From Schoenoplectus triqueter (lineage: Eukaryota; Streptophyta; Magnoliopsida; Poales; Cyperaceae), in assembly GCA_964058805.1 (NCBI GenBank), contig CAXKVV010001319.1:1-36094 (forward strand): a stretch of 36,094 nucleotides of DNA. Direction: 5' to 3'. The position numbers and the translations under genes are program-made. Each line of letters opens with the position of its first letter. The first letter of the stretch is position 1. Positions 22,674 through 35,700 of this stretch are shown here, piece after piece. Under the pieces are notes generated by a model. It searched no databases, was not told the DNA's origin, and saw only the letters and a program-made list of their open reading frames with translations.

Positions 22674-24176
22674 AAAAAAACTAATATTGAACTGGACAGA
22701 CGAATGGATATCTGATAATAAATCTCAGGCATTTATTTTTCAAACTCTAAATCTAAACGTTATAAAAGACATATAAAAGAGTATATCTGAAAATTCATAT
22801 CTTAAAAAAAATCCAAAAAATACGAAATAAAATAACTGAATTAGTTCAACTCTTAGATATTTTTTAAGATAGTAAGATAAAAAAAGATAAGAAATTAAAT
22901 CCTGAGCACACATAAATAAAGTTTTAAAAATTTGAATTTGATGTAAATAAAAATGGATAAATATATTTATCCCAACCAAGTGTCTCCAATGTTTATCCCC
23001 GTGGTTAGTTACACATGTTAATAACCGACCTCTTTCTCAATTCTTTCTTTATTCTTACACATGTTAATAACTCTCACCCGTCTATTCATTTCAATGATTC
23101 ACTCTCACACATGATTCTCTCCCTCTTTATTCATTGATTGATATTTTGGAATCTCATCTTCTTCGATGTTGTTTCACCCTGAATGATACTCTCATGATCT
23201 CACTATGGATCATAATTTTATTTTAGAAACTTATTTAATTATTCAAACATGTAATGTTATTGTGTGTAATTTATAATTTCTGATTGCCACTTTTCTTTTT
23301 GTTTGTAGTTTTAACTCTATCATTATTCTCGTGTATGATTCAAGAAAAAATGTGTCAAAATAGTTAATTAATCTATTTTATTTTCTATTATTTTATAATT
23401 TTTTTTATTCATAAATATCTTTTTTGTTGTCATTTGTAAATTATTTTACTGTCCATGCTCTTATAATTTCTTTTCTTTTCATTTTGTGTTTTTTGTAATT
23501 TTTAGCAGAATCTTGTTGTGATGTTTTCCTTTAATCTGATCTATTTTTTTGTATCTTTGATTTGTACATAAAAGAGTACTAGACCTCTGTTCAATTTTAT
23601 TGTGATTCTTAGATTTTTTTTTTATATTCAATCTGAATGTCTTTATGTGTTTTGAATGATATTGTCGACCGATAATAATGTGGTTAGAGTTTCTTTTTCA
23701 AAGTAAAGATTATTAAATATAATCTCATTGACATATTTTTCTTTTTTTTCCATAATTAGTTTCATACTTGTTGAATCCATTTGATTTTTCAAGTAATTGA
23801 AATAAATTTCATTTACATTTTTTTCCATAAATAGAGTCGTATCTTTTGTAACTATTTAGTTTTAGATTTAATTTTTCAGAAATTGATACAAGTGTCTGAT
23901 ACCTCTATAGCTATCAATAACTAATCAAATCAATATAAATAGAGTTTTATAATAATAAATAGGTCAAAATATATTGCGTGTTAATTATAAATTGTCATAA
24001 TATATTTTCAATAGATGGATAAATTTAGATATATAACACTTTCAACATGTATTGATAAGTCAAAACCACAAATCATATTTTTTTTAGCGTCAATAAAGAT
24101 GTTATTTAATATAAGATATTAAAAGATATCACATCAACTATAAATAGCATTAAATAAATTCTACATGTCATGATCT
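22674..24176. other. AT-rich intergenic DNA, no gene recognised
   Basis: The motif TTACACATGTTAATAA occurs twice within about 50 bp (near 23010 and 23057). Otherwise there are T-rich runs and no credible ORF. Confidence 0.4.
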
Positions 24177-24583
24177 AAAAAAATATTGTATTGATTATAG
24201 ATAACAAATAATATTAGTATAAATAAAACTTTAAAGAACTATGAATAACTCAAAATCAGACATTTGTATAGATTAATAAAGATTGATATAGTATTTATTA
24301 ATAACTATGAGATTTATTATAAATGATGTTTGTAATTGCTATAAATAGTTCAAACTATAAACTAAAAATATTTTGTATTGAGTATAGATTATAACATAAT
24401 TTAGTATTAATAAAACTTGGATGAACTATAAATAGTCCAAAATCAGATATTTGTATAATTGAAAAAGATTTGATATAGTAGTTATTATTAATTATTTAAT
24501 TTATATACATAATCATTATAATTGTTATAAATAGTTCAAAATTAAAAACTAAAAAAATATTATATTGAATATATATATATATA

Positions 24584-24963
24584 GTGGAGATACCATGAGC
24601 TTAAGCTCACGGAGGCCTTCCGTGAGCTTAACTCAAAAAACATATCAAATCATTTCAAAATTTTAATTTATCATTCTCATTAAATTCTTTATATGAAAAT
24701 CTCATGGGATGCAAAAATTTGGAGCGTTTTGAACTTTTTAAGTTGTGGTTTCAAATTTTTAAAAATCAGCTCTAAAAATAATAATAATTTATTCAATACT
24801 TGAACATCATTTTAAAAAATTAAAAACGGTGACTTAAAAAGCTCAAAACACTCCAAATTTTTGCATCCCACAAGATATTTATATAAAGAATTTAATAAGA
24901 ATGATAAATTAAAATTTTGAGATGATTTAATATATTTTTTGAGTTAAGCTCACGGTATCTCCA

Positions 24964-24964
<1 letters not shown>
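24584..24964. mobile_element. Fold-back MITE inserted in a tandem-repeat unit
   Basis: The left end is GTGGAGATACC and the right end GGTATCTCCAC. Arms of about 150 bp contain inverted blocks such as GAGTTAAGCTCACGG and TTTGCATCCCA with CAAAAATTTGGAG. A near-palindrome AAGCTCACGGAGGCCTTCCG lies just inside the left arm. No clear target duplication; the flanks are TA and CT microsatellite. 381 bp, non-coding. Confidence 0.75.
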
Positions 24965-24999
<35 letters not shown>

Positions 25000-25028
25000 C
25001 TATCTATATATATATATATATATATATA
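24965..25028. repeat. Compound microsatellite (CT)n(TATC)n(TA)n
   Basis: Directly abuts the right end of the fold-back element: CT repeats, then TATC repeats, then TA repeats. The left flank of the element is also a short TA run. Confidence 0.9.
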
Positions 25029-25190
25029 ATAACTTAAATTAGTATAAATAAAACTTTGAACGGTTATAAATAACCCAAAATCAAATATTTGTATAGTTTA
25101 AGGATTAGTATTATAATTATGAATGAATATTAGATCTATTATAAATAATATCTATTAGTAATACAAATAGTTCAAAGCTGCAAAAAAAGT

Positions 25191-27817
25191 TGTGCACGAG
25201 ATTAATTTTTGAAAGCACTTCATATCCTTTGACTAACAAACATGGTCAACAATTTTGAGATATTTTTGCATTGAAAGTTTTAGAATTATTGTGAGAGATA
25301 AAATAAAAATTATATATCTTTTACAAATGACTACGGTTAATGATAGACGGATATACAATAATTATAATATTATAAATTATAAATTTTATTATTATAAATA
25401 GTGGGTCCGATTGTTATAAGCGTCTACAAAATGCTAGAAGGTTTGGATTGGATTTATCTCTATCATTTTGAATTTGTTCGATGATGCATGTCAAAAAGCT
25501 TGACGTGTCAGGTGTTAATATAAATATGTCCTCAAATATATTTAAAAGTCGGATTTACAAGCGTATAAATCTAACAATCGCAGTATAACTAGAATTCGAT
25601 CCACAAAGATAGTTTTTGACACTAAATTATTAAATTTTCAATTATCTAAACAATAAAAAACTCAGTTAGTAATCTAATTTCTAATTTTACTTTATTGTAA
25701 ATCTTAAATTAGAACAAGTAATCAAGAAAGAGAAAATAGAAAAGTTCTAGGATCTTCATGATATAATTAAATACATATGCTAAATTAATCTGAATCAAAT
25801 TGTTATTTTCTTATACAATTGCTATTGAGGGTTACTCAATCCTATTTAGAATTTGCCCACTTTCATGGTGCAATCTCCTATCTAGGACAAGATTTATTTT
25901 ATGGTATACCCTAAACACATTGATTTTCGTAATTAGCTGGGTTGTGTACTCAAACCATCGAATTCCATAATGAACTCAACAACAAGATTCAAACATGGGT
26001 CCCTGAGGTACTAAGGTATCTAATAAAATTATTTTTCTAAGTCTTGGTTTGGGTCAGGTAATCAACGTCTTTTTTCGGTACTTAGTCTCAAACTTAAAAT
26101 TTTGCATACAAACAACTAATTGTTCAATTTTTGTATATATTTAAGTATTTATAACTACCTAAACAAGTAATTCTTCATCAAATTATCAGATCATACATAG
26201 ATAAATCACAAACAAAGATCAAAATGAAGTAATAATCGAAATAACAACACAATTCGAATTAAAAAAATAAAAAAGTAACAACTATACGCCCTAAATTATA
26301 GAAGAGGATAGTTTAGCCTTCTATAAGATAATAGATTTAGGAGAGAGAGATAAAAGATATACATGAGAGAAAGAACAAAAGATAAGATTTGGAGAGGAAA
26401 GAGAAATAAAATTTCTATCACAAATCCTAAGCTGTCCAAATACTTCATATTTTTCACCTACTTTCATATGTCTTTCGGTTATGAGGCTGTAAATGTTGTG
26501 TTTTTCTCATTGTTAGAAGCAAAATAAGCCATCAAAAGAAGGTTTCTCTAAAAAAAATAATTATTTTTTTATTGTGGGGTGAATACGAAGGTCTTGGTGA
26601 AGCCCATCGGTGGCATATGTCGAATGGGGTTTTACTCATATAATTGTAGGATGAATTATATATATATAATATATAATAAAATGATACCTGCGCTTGGTGC
26701 AAATTTTTTTATTATATATATTTATATTCTCACGTAATTGATTGTGAATGATAATTATATATACAATATGAAAAATATTATTTGTCAATAACAGTGTCGA
26801 AGACTTCATTAATCTTTTAAAACATAATTGTTGATTATATTAAGAATTAAATTATTATATATAACTATAAGAGTCCGTATGTAAGAACATATATATTTAC
26901 TAGTATATATGGTGATGGTGCTGGTTCTTTTTTTATATATAAATCATATTCCGTGTTTCACAATCGCCGCGGGTCGTGCTTATGAGCAGTAATCTATTTG
27001 TGTTTATATTATTAATCAGATCGTGTGGATGACTTGCACTTTACGGTTAAAAAAAACTCATGTTGTATTGTTATCTAATATTTATCAGCTTGAAAGAATG
27101 AATAGATTTTATGTTAAGAAATCAAACAACACAAATATTTTTTTTACATATTCGGATCCCCGTTCTCTTTCTCATTCGGTTGAAATATAACTCTTCTACA
27201 TCTCTGAAAAGACTTTTCAGGGGCACTGATTTTCATATTCAAGCAGCTAGAAATAATATAATTTAGATCACAAGTTTCGTGATTTACATACTAACATCAG
27301 CAGCCTAAAAAATACGGATAATTGGATACTATCATTGACTACAGTTATACACATTGTTTCCAAAGATTGTGAATATTATTTGTTTTAATCATATTTTATT
27401 CTGATATTTCCGCAATCTAAAAAAATAGATTACGATTGAAAGGCTTTTGTTTGATATATTTTGATGGAATATTTAGTGATATTCGAATTCCATAATAGTA
27501 GCAAAGATTGTTCGTTCTGATTATATCTTAATTTTGTTATTTCTGCAATCAAAATCGAGAGGATTTAACTTATTATACTTTGATAGAATCAAGTGAAACT
27601 CAAATTACATGAATTTTGAAATATAATTAATATCTAAATTTAAAAACGTATTGTAAAAATAATTCATCTTAATTTTGTTCTATACATTTGTTTTTTTTTT
27701 CATAAATTGTTATCTCACCATTATATAATCTGAGACTGTACCTACGAGGCGAATTCACATTTTCTAAAGTATTTTATGGACTAAAGTGCTCTAATTTGAA
27801 TGGATCTCATAAATCTA
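25191..27817. other. AT-rich intergenic DNA, possible decayed retrotransposon sequence at about 25540-26100
   Basis: No gene. The stretch 25540-26100 (with GAATTCGATCCACAAAGATA, then TAGGATCTTCATGATATAAT) resembles the non-coding region upstream of the 3' LTR in some plant Ty3-gypsy elements, but there is no LTR pair or coding domain to support it. The rest is unassigned. Confidence 0.25.
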
Positions 27818-27820
27818 TAA

Positions 27821-28902
27821 GGGTTTGTTTAGCACAACATGGAATAGCAAAAAGTAGGAATATAATTGCTATTCCAACGAAATAATTTGCCAAACGAATT
27901 TTAGACTAAGAAGAAGAGTGTGAAATAGTGCTAATCCGGTATATCAACTTATAGGTGAAATACCGGATTAGCTCTCGTCGGAATAGCGATTATTGTTTGA
28001 TTATATTATATTATATTATATTATTATATTATGATTATGATTATGATCTAGTATTATTATATTATTATATTATATTTATGATTATAATTTATTATTATAT
28101 TATTATTATGATTATTATTTATTTATTATTATTAAATTATTATTATCATTATTGTTATTATATTATCGTTACTATTAGTATTATTATATTATTTATTATT
28201 ATTATAAATATAATTTTAATATATTATTATATTATGAATATAAATATAATTATTTTATTATTATATTATTATGATCAAGATTATTTATTATTATATTATT
28301 ATATTATGATGATTATGATTATTATTACTTATTATTATTTTATTATGTTGTATTATATTATTATATATTGATTATAGTTATGATTAATTTATTATTATAT
28401 TATTATAATTATAATTATTTATAATTATTATTATGATTATGATTATATTTTTATTATTATATTATTATGATTATGATTATGACTATAATTATTATTATCA
28501 TGATTATGATTATAATTATATTATGATTATATTATTATAATTATGATTACTTATTATTATTGTATTATTATAATTATGATTGTAATTATAATTTTTTATT
28601 ATTATATTACTATATTATGATTATGTTTATATTTTTATTATATTACTATATAATATTATTATTTATTATGATTATTTTTTATTACTTTATTATTATTATT
28701 ATTATCTTACTATTATTATTATCATCATCATTATTAGTATCATAATTATTCATATTTTAACTATTCTGAGTAACAACTACCAAATAATATTTTCGCTCTT
28801 CCGAATAGTCAAGAATACCACTCTTCCAAAAAACTATTATTCTATCACTCTTTCAAAATTACCACTCTTCCAAATCTATTTCTTGATTCGCCAAACGGAG
28901 CC
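27821..28902 (-). mobile_element. PIF/Harbinger-type MITE filled with AAT microsatellite (copy 2, inverted)
   Basis: The left terminus is GGGTTTGTTTAGCACAACAT, leading to GGAATAGC. The inverted right terminus is GGCTCCGTTTGGCGAATCAA. TAA flanks both ends (27818-27820 and 28903-28905). Subterminal blocks match copy 1 in reverse complement: CTAATCCGGTATATCAACTT on the left, and CTCTTCCGAATAGTCAAGAA with ATTCTGAGTAACAACTACCA on the right. About 28000-28740 is ATT/ATTATG-type microsatellite. 1082 bp against 1504 bp in copy 1, a difference that lies mostly in the microsatellite. Confidence 0.8.
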
Positions 28903-29045
28903 TAAATGTTTGAGGAGGAACATACTTTGAATAGAATGACTCGAAATGCTGCCTGTAAGGGAGTCTCTGCCAGCCAGTTCCGAATCATTCTCCACTTTAC
29001 AAGTTTTGCCCACCCAAAAGTAAATCGGCAAACTTCAAGAAGGAA

Positions 29046-29272
29046 GAGGACCGGGAAGTGGGGAGGTTGGATGCATTTTGAACTAAAAAATTTGTTCAAA
29101 GTTTTTTAGAATCGTTGATTTTGTATCGAGATTCGTAATGATTATTGAAAATATGAATTTTGAATTTAAATTTCATTAAAAATATAAATTTCAATACAAA
29201 ATTAATAATTCTAAAAAGCTTTAAATATTTTTTTTTGATTCAAAGTGATTTGAATCCCACTTCCAGAGGATC
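29046..29272. repeat. Short imperfect fold-back upstream of the ACBP gene
   Basis: The left arm runs from GGACCGGGAAGTGGG through TTTTTTAGAATCGTTGATTT. The right arm, read inverted, runs GGATCCTCTGGAAGTGGG-like through TTTTTAGAATTATTAATTTT. The centre is near 29160. Arms of about 110 bp diverge at many positions. Probably an old MITE. The flanking 28906-29045 is less AT-biased and unassigned. Confidence 0.5.
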
Positions 29273-29641
29273 ATTCTCGATGGCACGAGAATTTACATGG
29301 CCTTCATAATAACAAAACGACAAAGAAGATTAAATTTGAATAGTTCGATCCGTACATCCTTCATAATATAAATCTAATAATTATAATAAATTCGAACAAT
29401 TATTTTACTTTAATGCAGGGCTTGTGCGAATTGCTGACGTAAAAAATAGACACGTTCGATATGCGGGACCTGCATGCAGTATTAGTTCGATCCGTACACC
29501 GAGTCCAGCTTTCCTTTCTACATCCCAGTTCCGAGAAGGGGAGAGAGCGAGCCCGCGAAGCCAAACGTACCGGACACGGAGACGAAAACTAAACTTCCAT
29601 TCGTGCTTCCTCTCAGATCTCATCTGGATATCAATTTTCTT

Positions 29642-29647
29642 TATATA
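29642..29647 (+). promoter_or_regulatory. TATA box of the ACBP4-like gene
   Basis: TTTATATACGG places TATATA about 60 bp before the ATG at 29706, followed by a pyrimidine-rich leader (TTCCTCCCTCTCTTCGCCGC). This predicts a short 5' UTR and argues against the in-frame upstream ATG at 29424 as the start. Confidence 0.55.
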
Positions 29648-29705
29648 CGGGAGAGGGAGATTGAGAGAACTTCCTCCCTCTCTTCGCCGCTCTCGTTCGA
29701 CTGAA

Positions 29706-32700
29706 ATGGCGAGCTCGGGGCTGGCGTACCCGGATAGGTTCTACGCTGCGGCGGCGTACGCGGGATTGGGCGGTGGATCGCCGGATTCCGCTGTGATATC
29801 TCGCTTCAAGAGCGAATCCGCGCTCTTACTCTACGCTCTATATCAGCAGGTATCTTTCTTTCATCTTTCATTCTCTGAATTGAGCTAGATCTGTCTGAGG
29901 AGAGGAAATCTTGAGATTCTTAGCAGACGTTAATGATCGTTGGAAAAATAAAAGATAGGTGATTCGAAATTGTGATTGGTTACCGAGGCTCTCTTCATTG
30001 TTATGTTCATATTTGTATGATGATTAATAGATCTAAGTTATTAGTAAAATCATACTAAATTTAATACGCTGTAGGTTAAGTTTGGAGTCTTCAGTGTATT
30101 CTTTACACTGGTTCAATTTTAGTAGGTTTTATTATTAGTTCCCATTGAGCGGCGTGCTATCATAAGGCAGTGGAGTTTAACTTGTAACAGTGAAGTCCAG
30201 AATGTTTTCTTTTTCTTTTTTATCTGATTGAGGTTCTGATCTGTATAGAAGCTTAGGACAGATTGGACAATTAGTTCTGATGGACAAAATTTTAGCAGTA
30301 TATGCAAATCACAGAATGTATTCTACTAATTTGTGGAATTCTACCTGTAGGCTACTGTTGGACCCTGCAATGTACCTAAGCCAAGGGCATGGAACCCTGT
30401 GGAACAAACCAAGTGGAATAGGTTTGTTTCTTTATCATAGCTAAACATTTCAAAATATTTTTTCCAAAACAGATTTGGTTTTGTTGTCCGTGGCTGTTGG
30501 ACATATGTAAGATAAATAACTTGTTCAGAATTAGCCAATTGAGACATAATGCACAAAGTTCCTACTTCAGTTTTCATGTTTGGTACCGCTATGATTGAGA
30601 AAACATTTGCACAGTATGATGTGTACTATTTGTCTATTTGTCAGCATTTCATTGATTGAAAACTGAAAGTATACTATAATGGCTACTCCACTAGCGAGGA
30701 AGCATTACAATGAACAATATTCTGTTGGCTCCACTAGCAAGCAGGCATTTTGAAAAGCTGAAAAACCATATTTTTTTTATTTTGTTTTTAGTTGGCATCA
30801 GCTCGGGGACCTTTCTTCAGCAGAAGCAATGCGCCTTTTTGTAAAGATTTTGGAGGTATATAATTAACCTAGTAGATAGGTCTTACTTAATTACTTTGCT
30901 GTGCCCATTCCTTTTTACTTTACCTTTTTTTTAATGCAAACATTCATAACAGGAAGAAGATCCCAGTTGGTTTTCTAGGGTTCGTGATAGCACTGCTGCT
31001 GCACCTGTAACAGATGTCCCAATGAATGTAAGTGTGATTAAACATTCTGTAATCATGAGTGAGTGTCTAGTTCTTATTCTTGATTTGTGTATTTTATGCT
31101 CTTTTTTCCCTTTCTATTTGACAATTGACTGTTCAAAATTTGTTTTCTGGTAATATATATATGTCTGAACTCAAATCATCTTGTGTATTTAATTGTGTAT
31201 GATGATTGAAAACCTTCTTCATTTTGAACTCTGTACCCTGAAACTTTTCTGGTTGTTCTATGTTATGTTATGTTGATTTACCTTCTTTTTAATCAGAAAG
31301 AGAAAGACAAACCAACAATTGAGACGTCTAGTAGCTCTTCAAATCAAATCTCCTTTCCAGAGTCTAAGACCATTACCACTGAAAATGGGACCCCACGAGA
31401 GACTCAAGACAAAGATGTAATATTTGAAGGTCTCAGTTCAGTTGCTGCCTATGACCAGTGGACTCCACTCACTATCTCTGGCCCAAATCCTAAACCCCGT
31501 TACCAGGTACATCGTTTACCTCCTGTCATTTGGTACTTTATTTTGTACCATGATTTATTGTCCACAGTGAAATAATACCAAAGGGTTTTGCACAGTATCA
31601 ATTATTAAATGTTGGGATCACTTGAGTGAGGCCTAAGAACTGACATATGGCAAACCTAAATCAAATAATAATTGCCTTCTAACATTGGTATATTACCATA
31701 TAGGTACTCTGACATTCATGTCTTCTAGCGGTATGATAATTTAAGTTGCGTCATAGTCAATGAATTTGTAATTCTTTGTATGACAAAAAACTAGATTCTT
31801 TTTTTTGGATTATATATAAAAGTATTTTTAGGTCATGTTATTATGAACAGTGTCTCACAGACTCCGACTCTCACTTAAGTTCTGTCTTCCCAAATGTAGC
31901 ACGGAGCAGCTGTAGTGCAAGACAAGATGTACATTTTAGGGGGAAACCATAATGGCAGGTATCTTGGTGATCTCCAGGTGTGTTACTTCTAAAAGATAAT
32001 TCATTCTATTGCATATTGTTGTAATAACTTAAAAGTTAAAATAATAAAGCAAATGTGCCTTTATCTATGGAAATCACTTTGTTAGAGGTGCAATCAACAC
32101 TGCTTGTAGGTGCTGGTTGTAATGATCTCTACTAATTATTACGTTTACCCTACTTGTACCATCGACAAGTAACAGGAATTCAATTAGAGATGATTAGAAA
32201 CTAGATGACCGAAATAACACAATTTGGTTCTTTCACAGAGGTGCAGTTATTAAAGCATGTATTGGGTACTTGTTGACCACATGGACCAGTGTCCACTACT
32301 GCAATCCTTTATTTCAATTGCATTGAGAAGTAAATAATAGTTTCACATCTTGGTTTTGTGAAGGTTCTGGACTTAAAAGGTTTGACTTGGTCAAAGGTAG
32401 ATGCAAAATTGCAAGCTGGATCTTCAGAATCCCCTACCAGTATAGCTCCTTGTGCTGGACACTCTTTGGTATGCTAGGGAATTTTTTGGAGATTTTGCAA
32501 ATTGTTGGATCACCAGTGTATCCTTTTTAACATTTCTTGATCTTTATAGATATCATGGCAAAACAAAATTCTTTCTATTGGTGGACACACCAAAGATCCT
32601 TCTGAGACATTGACAGGTTTTGAAGTATTTCTATTACAAAGTATTTTCCATATCCTCTTTATTAATGGTTTTATGCTGTATTAATATTTTTAATTTTTTA

Positions 32701-35700
32701 AATTCTGTTAGTGAAGGAATTTGATCCACAGACTGGTACCTGGTCAAACTTGCGAACCTATGGGAAGCCACCGGTAACACATTTTATTCCATGATATGTA
32801 CCTCAACATCATTTTCTGACTCCCATAAGGTAATTTTTCGTTTTGTTTGTTTTATGCTCCTAGATTTCACGTGGGGGTCAATCAGTTACACTTGCTGGAT
32901 CAACCCTTGTGATTTTTGGAGGTGAAGATGCCAAGAGATCTCTTTTGAATGACTTGAACATCCTTGACCTTGAAACTATGACTTGGGACGACATTGATCC
33001 TATGTTAGTTCTGCTATCTATGAACATACATAATTTCTTTTTTTTTTCGTATTTTCTTTGGTTGTAGAACTCATTTGGATTAATTTATTTCGGATCTGAA
33101 CACGGGAACTTTTAAGTTTGATGTATCTTATTGTACTGGGATTTTCTACTTGAACTTTTCTGTTTGATATATTATTAAAAAATTGAACTTCCTTATATTT
33201 GTAAGCAGTCAGAGTTAAAATATGCATATCAACAAAGGACACCACTGATCAGGAGAATTGAATTTTGGGTCTGGCTTGGTACCAATCAAGTAATACATGC
33301 TAGTTAGTACACCTCACAGTACCACTAGATACCGTACAGTCTTTTGCTATATCATTACTTACAGATAGTAATTAATACAATCTATTGCACACAAACAAAA
33401 GTGATATTGTTGGATTATTTTCTAATCTCATGATGTGTATTATTAGTTTTCTAATTAACTAAAGCTACATGATATTCTGTTGTGTTCTTTATCCAAATTC
33501 TAATTCTAATAGTAATTACTGGAAATTATAAGTCAACCTATCAAGTATCATATGGTCTAGTCTGTTACTATTACAGTGGTAGCCCTCCTTCCCCAAGGTC
33601 CGATCATGCAGCTGCATGCCATGCTGAGCGATATCTTTTGATTTTTGGCGGTGGGTCCCATGCTACATGCTTTAATGATCTGCACGTCCTTGACATGCAA
33701 GCTGTGAGAACCTTGTCCCCACCTGACTTCCTGTTCACGATTCATTACTAATTCTTAAATCGTTAATTGTTTGTGTCAATTTATATGCTTATTGTTTTTA
33801 TGATCTTGTTACTGTTTTGTAGATGGAATGGTCAAGACCTAACATTCAAGGTGTGACTCCAGGCCCACGAGCTGGGCATGCTGGTGTTACAGTTGGTGAT
33901 AACTGGTACATAGTTGGTGGTGGGAACAATCAGACTGGTATGTTTTTTTTTTTTTTTTTTTGTAATCGCAGTTATGTTGAGAGACATGTTTATCTTCTTT
34001 CAGAAATGTTTTTGAAAAGAATTATTATTTTTCACTGGAAAGCATGGGAGTAATGAATATGTGTGTTAGGGGCAGGTGTATCAGAGACGCTGGTGCTAAA
34101 CATGTCAACTTTAGTATGGTCTGTTGTAACAACTGTTGAAGGACGTGTGCCTCTTGCAAGTGAGGTGTGTTCCTTGTCATAGCTTTATATCATGTCACAA
34201 AAATCTGGCACTTCCACAATTGCCCTATAGTAGTTATGATGAAAATGTGGAGATATCTTTTGAGAAACTCTTTTCTAATACCTTAATTCCTTTTTCAGGG
34301 TTTGAGTTTGGTCACAAGCACACACAGTGGGGAATATTACCTTGTGTCATTTGGTGGATACAATGGAAAATATAGTAATGAGGTGATTATTCTCTCATTT
34401 GTTTTAGTTTGGGGCTTTCATTGTGTACCTGTAAAACAGAGGAATATCCCCATTACTTGGTTTAGCTTTATTTGTACCATGGTCATATTACAGTCGGCAG
34501 TCGCTATATTTCTATGCACAAGTTGGGGACAAAGAATGGGGTGTTTGAGTTGCAGTCAAATACTGTCTATCTTAATTGCTGAGATTATACAAGAACATGT
34601 TTTTTTCTCAAGTTTTAACTTCACTTTGGTGTCATTCCATATGAAGCCTGCAAAACCTGGGAATTAACTTGTACCCTTGCAAACTTTGAATAACATCCTC
34701 TATACACTATGGTTTTCCCATTTTATTCAAAATATGCCCAATACATTGGCCCCTTTGCCTCAGTTTCCATTCATAATTGATTTTAAGAAATGAGGGCCTA
34801 TGTTCATGCAAAAAGTTATTCATTTTGACTGGCATGCATACTTTTAGAAGTTTTGTTGGCCAACACAATTGAAATTTCTTTTGCAAACCATCTTTTAAGC
34901 CTCTTTTTTTCATTCACAAATGGATACAGATCTATGCTCTTAAACTAAGAAACAAATCAGGTGTTCAATCTGGCATGGCGGAGGAGCCGGTGTCTGACAG
35001 AACAGACGGGACCATTCGATCCACGGATCATAGTCGAGATGTCAACCCCGAGACAGATGTATCTCAAGAAAGCAAGATCAGAGAGATTGCAATTGACAAT
35101 GTTTGTTCTTCCCTTTTTGTAGCATACATCTTTTATGCATGCTTTTGGAATTTTACATATCTATGTTTGTCTTTCCTTTACTTTGAACTTGGATCATTTT
35201 TGGTACTAGTTTTGTAATATGCGCTTCTCCCTTTGTTTTTATTTTTTTAGATTTTCTTTGTGAGTTGTCTGTCCTGCATCAGATGGTACTATTTGATTTT
35301 GAAATTCTATTTATTGCACCCAGCTTGTCTAAAAAGGTTGTGGAAATATAACCATTTGGAGGGTTTTCTAATATTCTTTTAGATCAGTTTTTGGTGTTTT
35401 TAAAGCATATTAAACAATTTTCCAGCATTTCATTGTATTTAAATTTAGTGATAATTTTTGTTAATTATATTTCAGAATGCTAGAAGCGAGGAAACAAATG
35501 AGAGAATCCTAGGTGCACTAAAAGCTGAAAAAAAGGAGCTTGAAGCTGCACTTAACCGGGAACAAATTCAGACTCTTGAGCTCAAGCAACAGCTGGCTGA
35601 AGCTGAGACTCGAAATATGGATTTAACTAAGGTTAAACAAAATGGGCTATATTTCTGTGTATCGCTACAATTTGAAATATTAGACTTGATAATTTTGAAT

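Larger units (their letters stand above)
24177..25190. repeat. 186-bp tandem repeat, three units, interrupted by a fold-back element
   Basis: Diverged units begin with A-run plus TATTGTATTGA-type sequence near 24177, 24364 and 24550, a spacing of about 186 bp. Shared blocks include TAGTATAAATAAAACTTT, AAATCAGAYATTTGTATA and TATAAATAGTTCAAA. The third unit is split after its first ~20 bp by the element at 24584-24964 and a microsatellite, then resumes near 25030. Confidence 0.7.

Noticed and set aside
26940..26990. GC-rich CCGCGGGTCGTGCTTATGA, considered as a second Helitron 3' end
   Set aside because: No convincing hairpin plus CTRR terminus and no matching TC start nearby.
27955..28745. Two plus-strand ORFs rich in Tyr, Ile and Leu
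   Set aside because: They are translations of the ATT-type microsatellite inside MITE copy 2, not genes.
28906..29109. Overlapping ORFs of 67 and 65 codons on opposite strands
   Set aside because: No family was recognised, and the right part lies in the left arm of a fold-back. More likely repeat-derived than coding.
29424..29705. In-frame upstream extension of the ACBP4-like protein
   Set aside because: The open frame crosses the TATA box and lacks family similarity. The ATG at 29706 fits the usual short N-terminus before the ACB domain.
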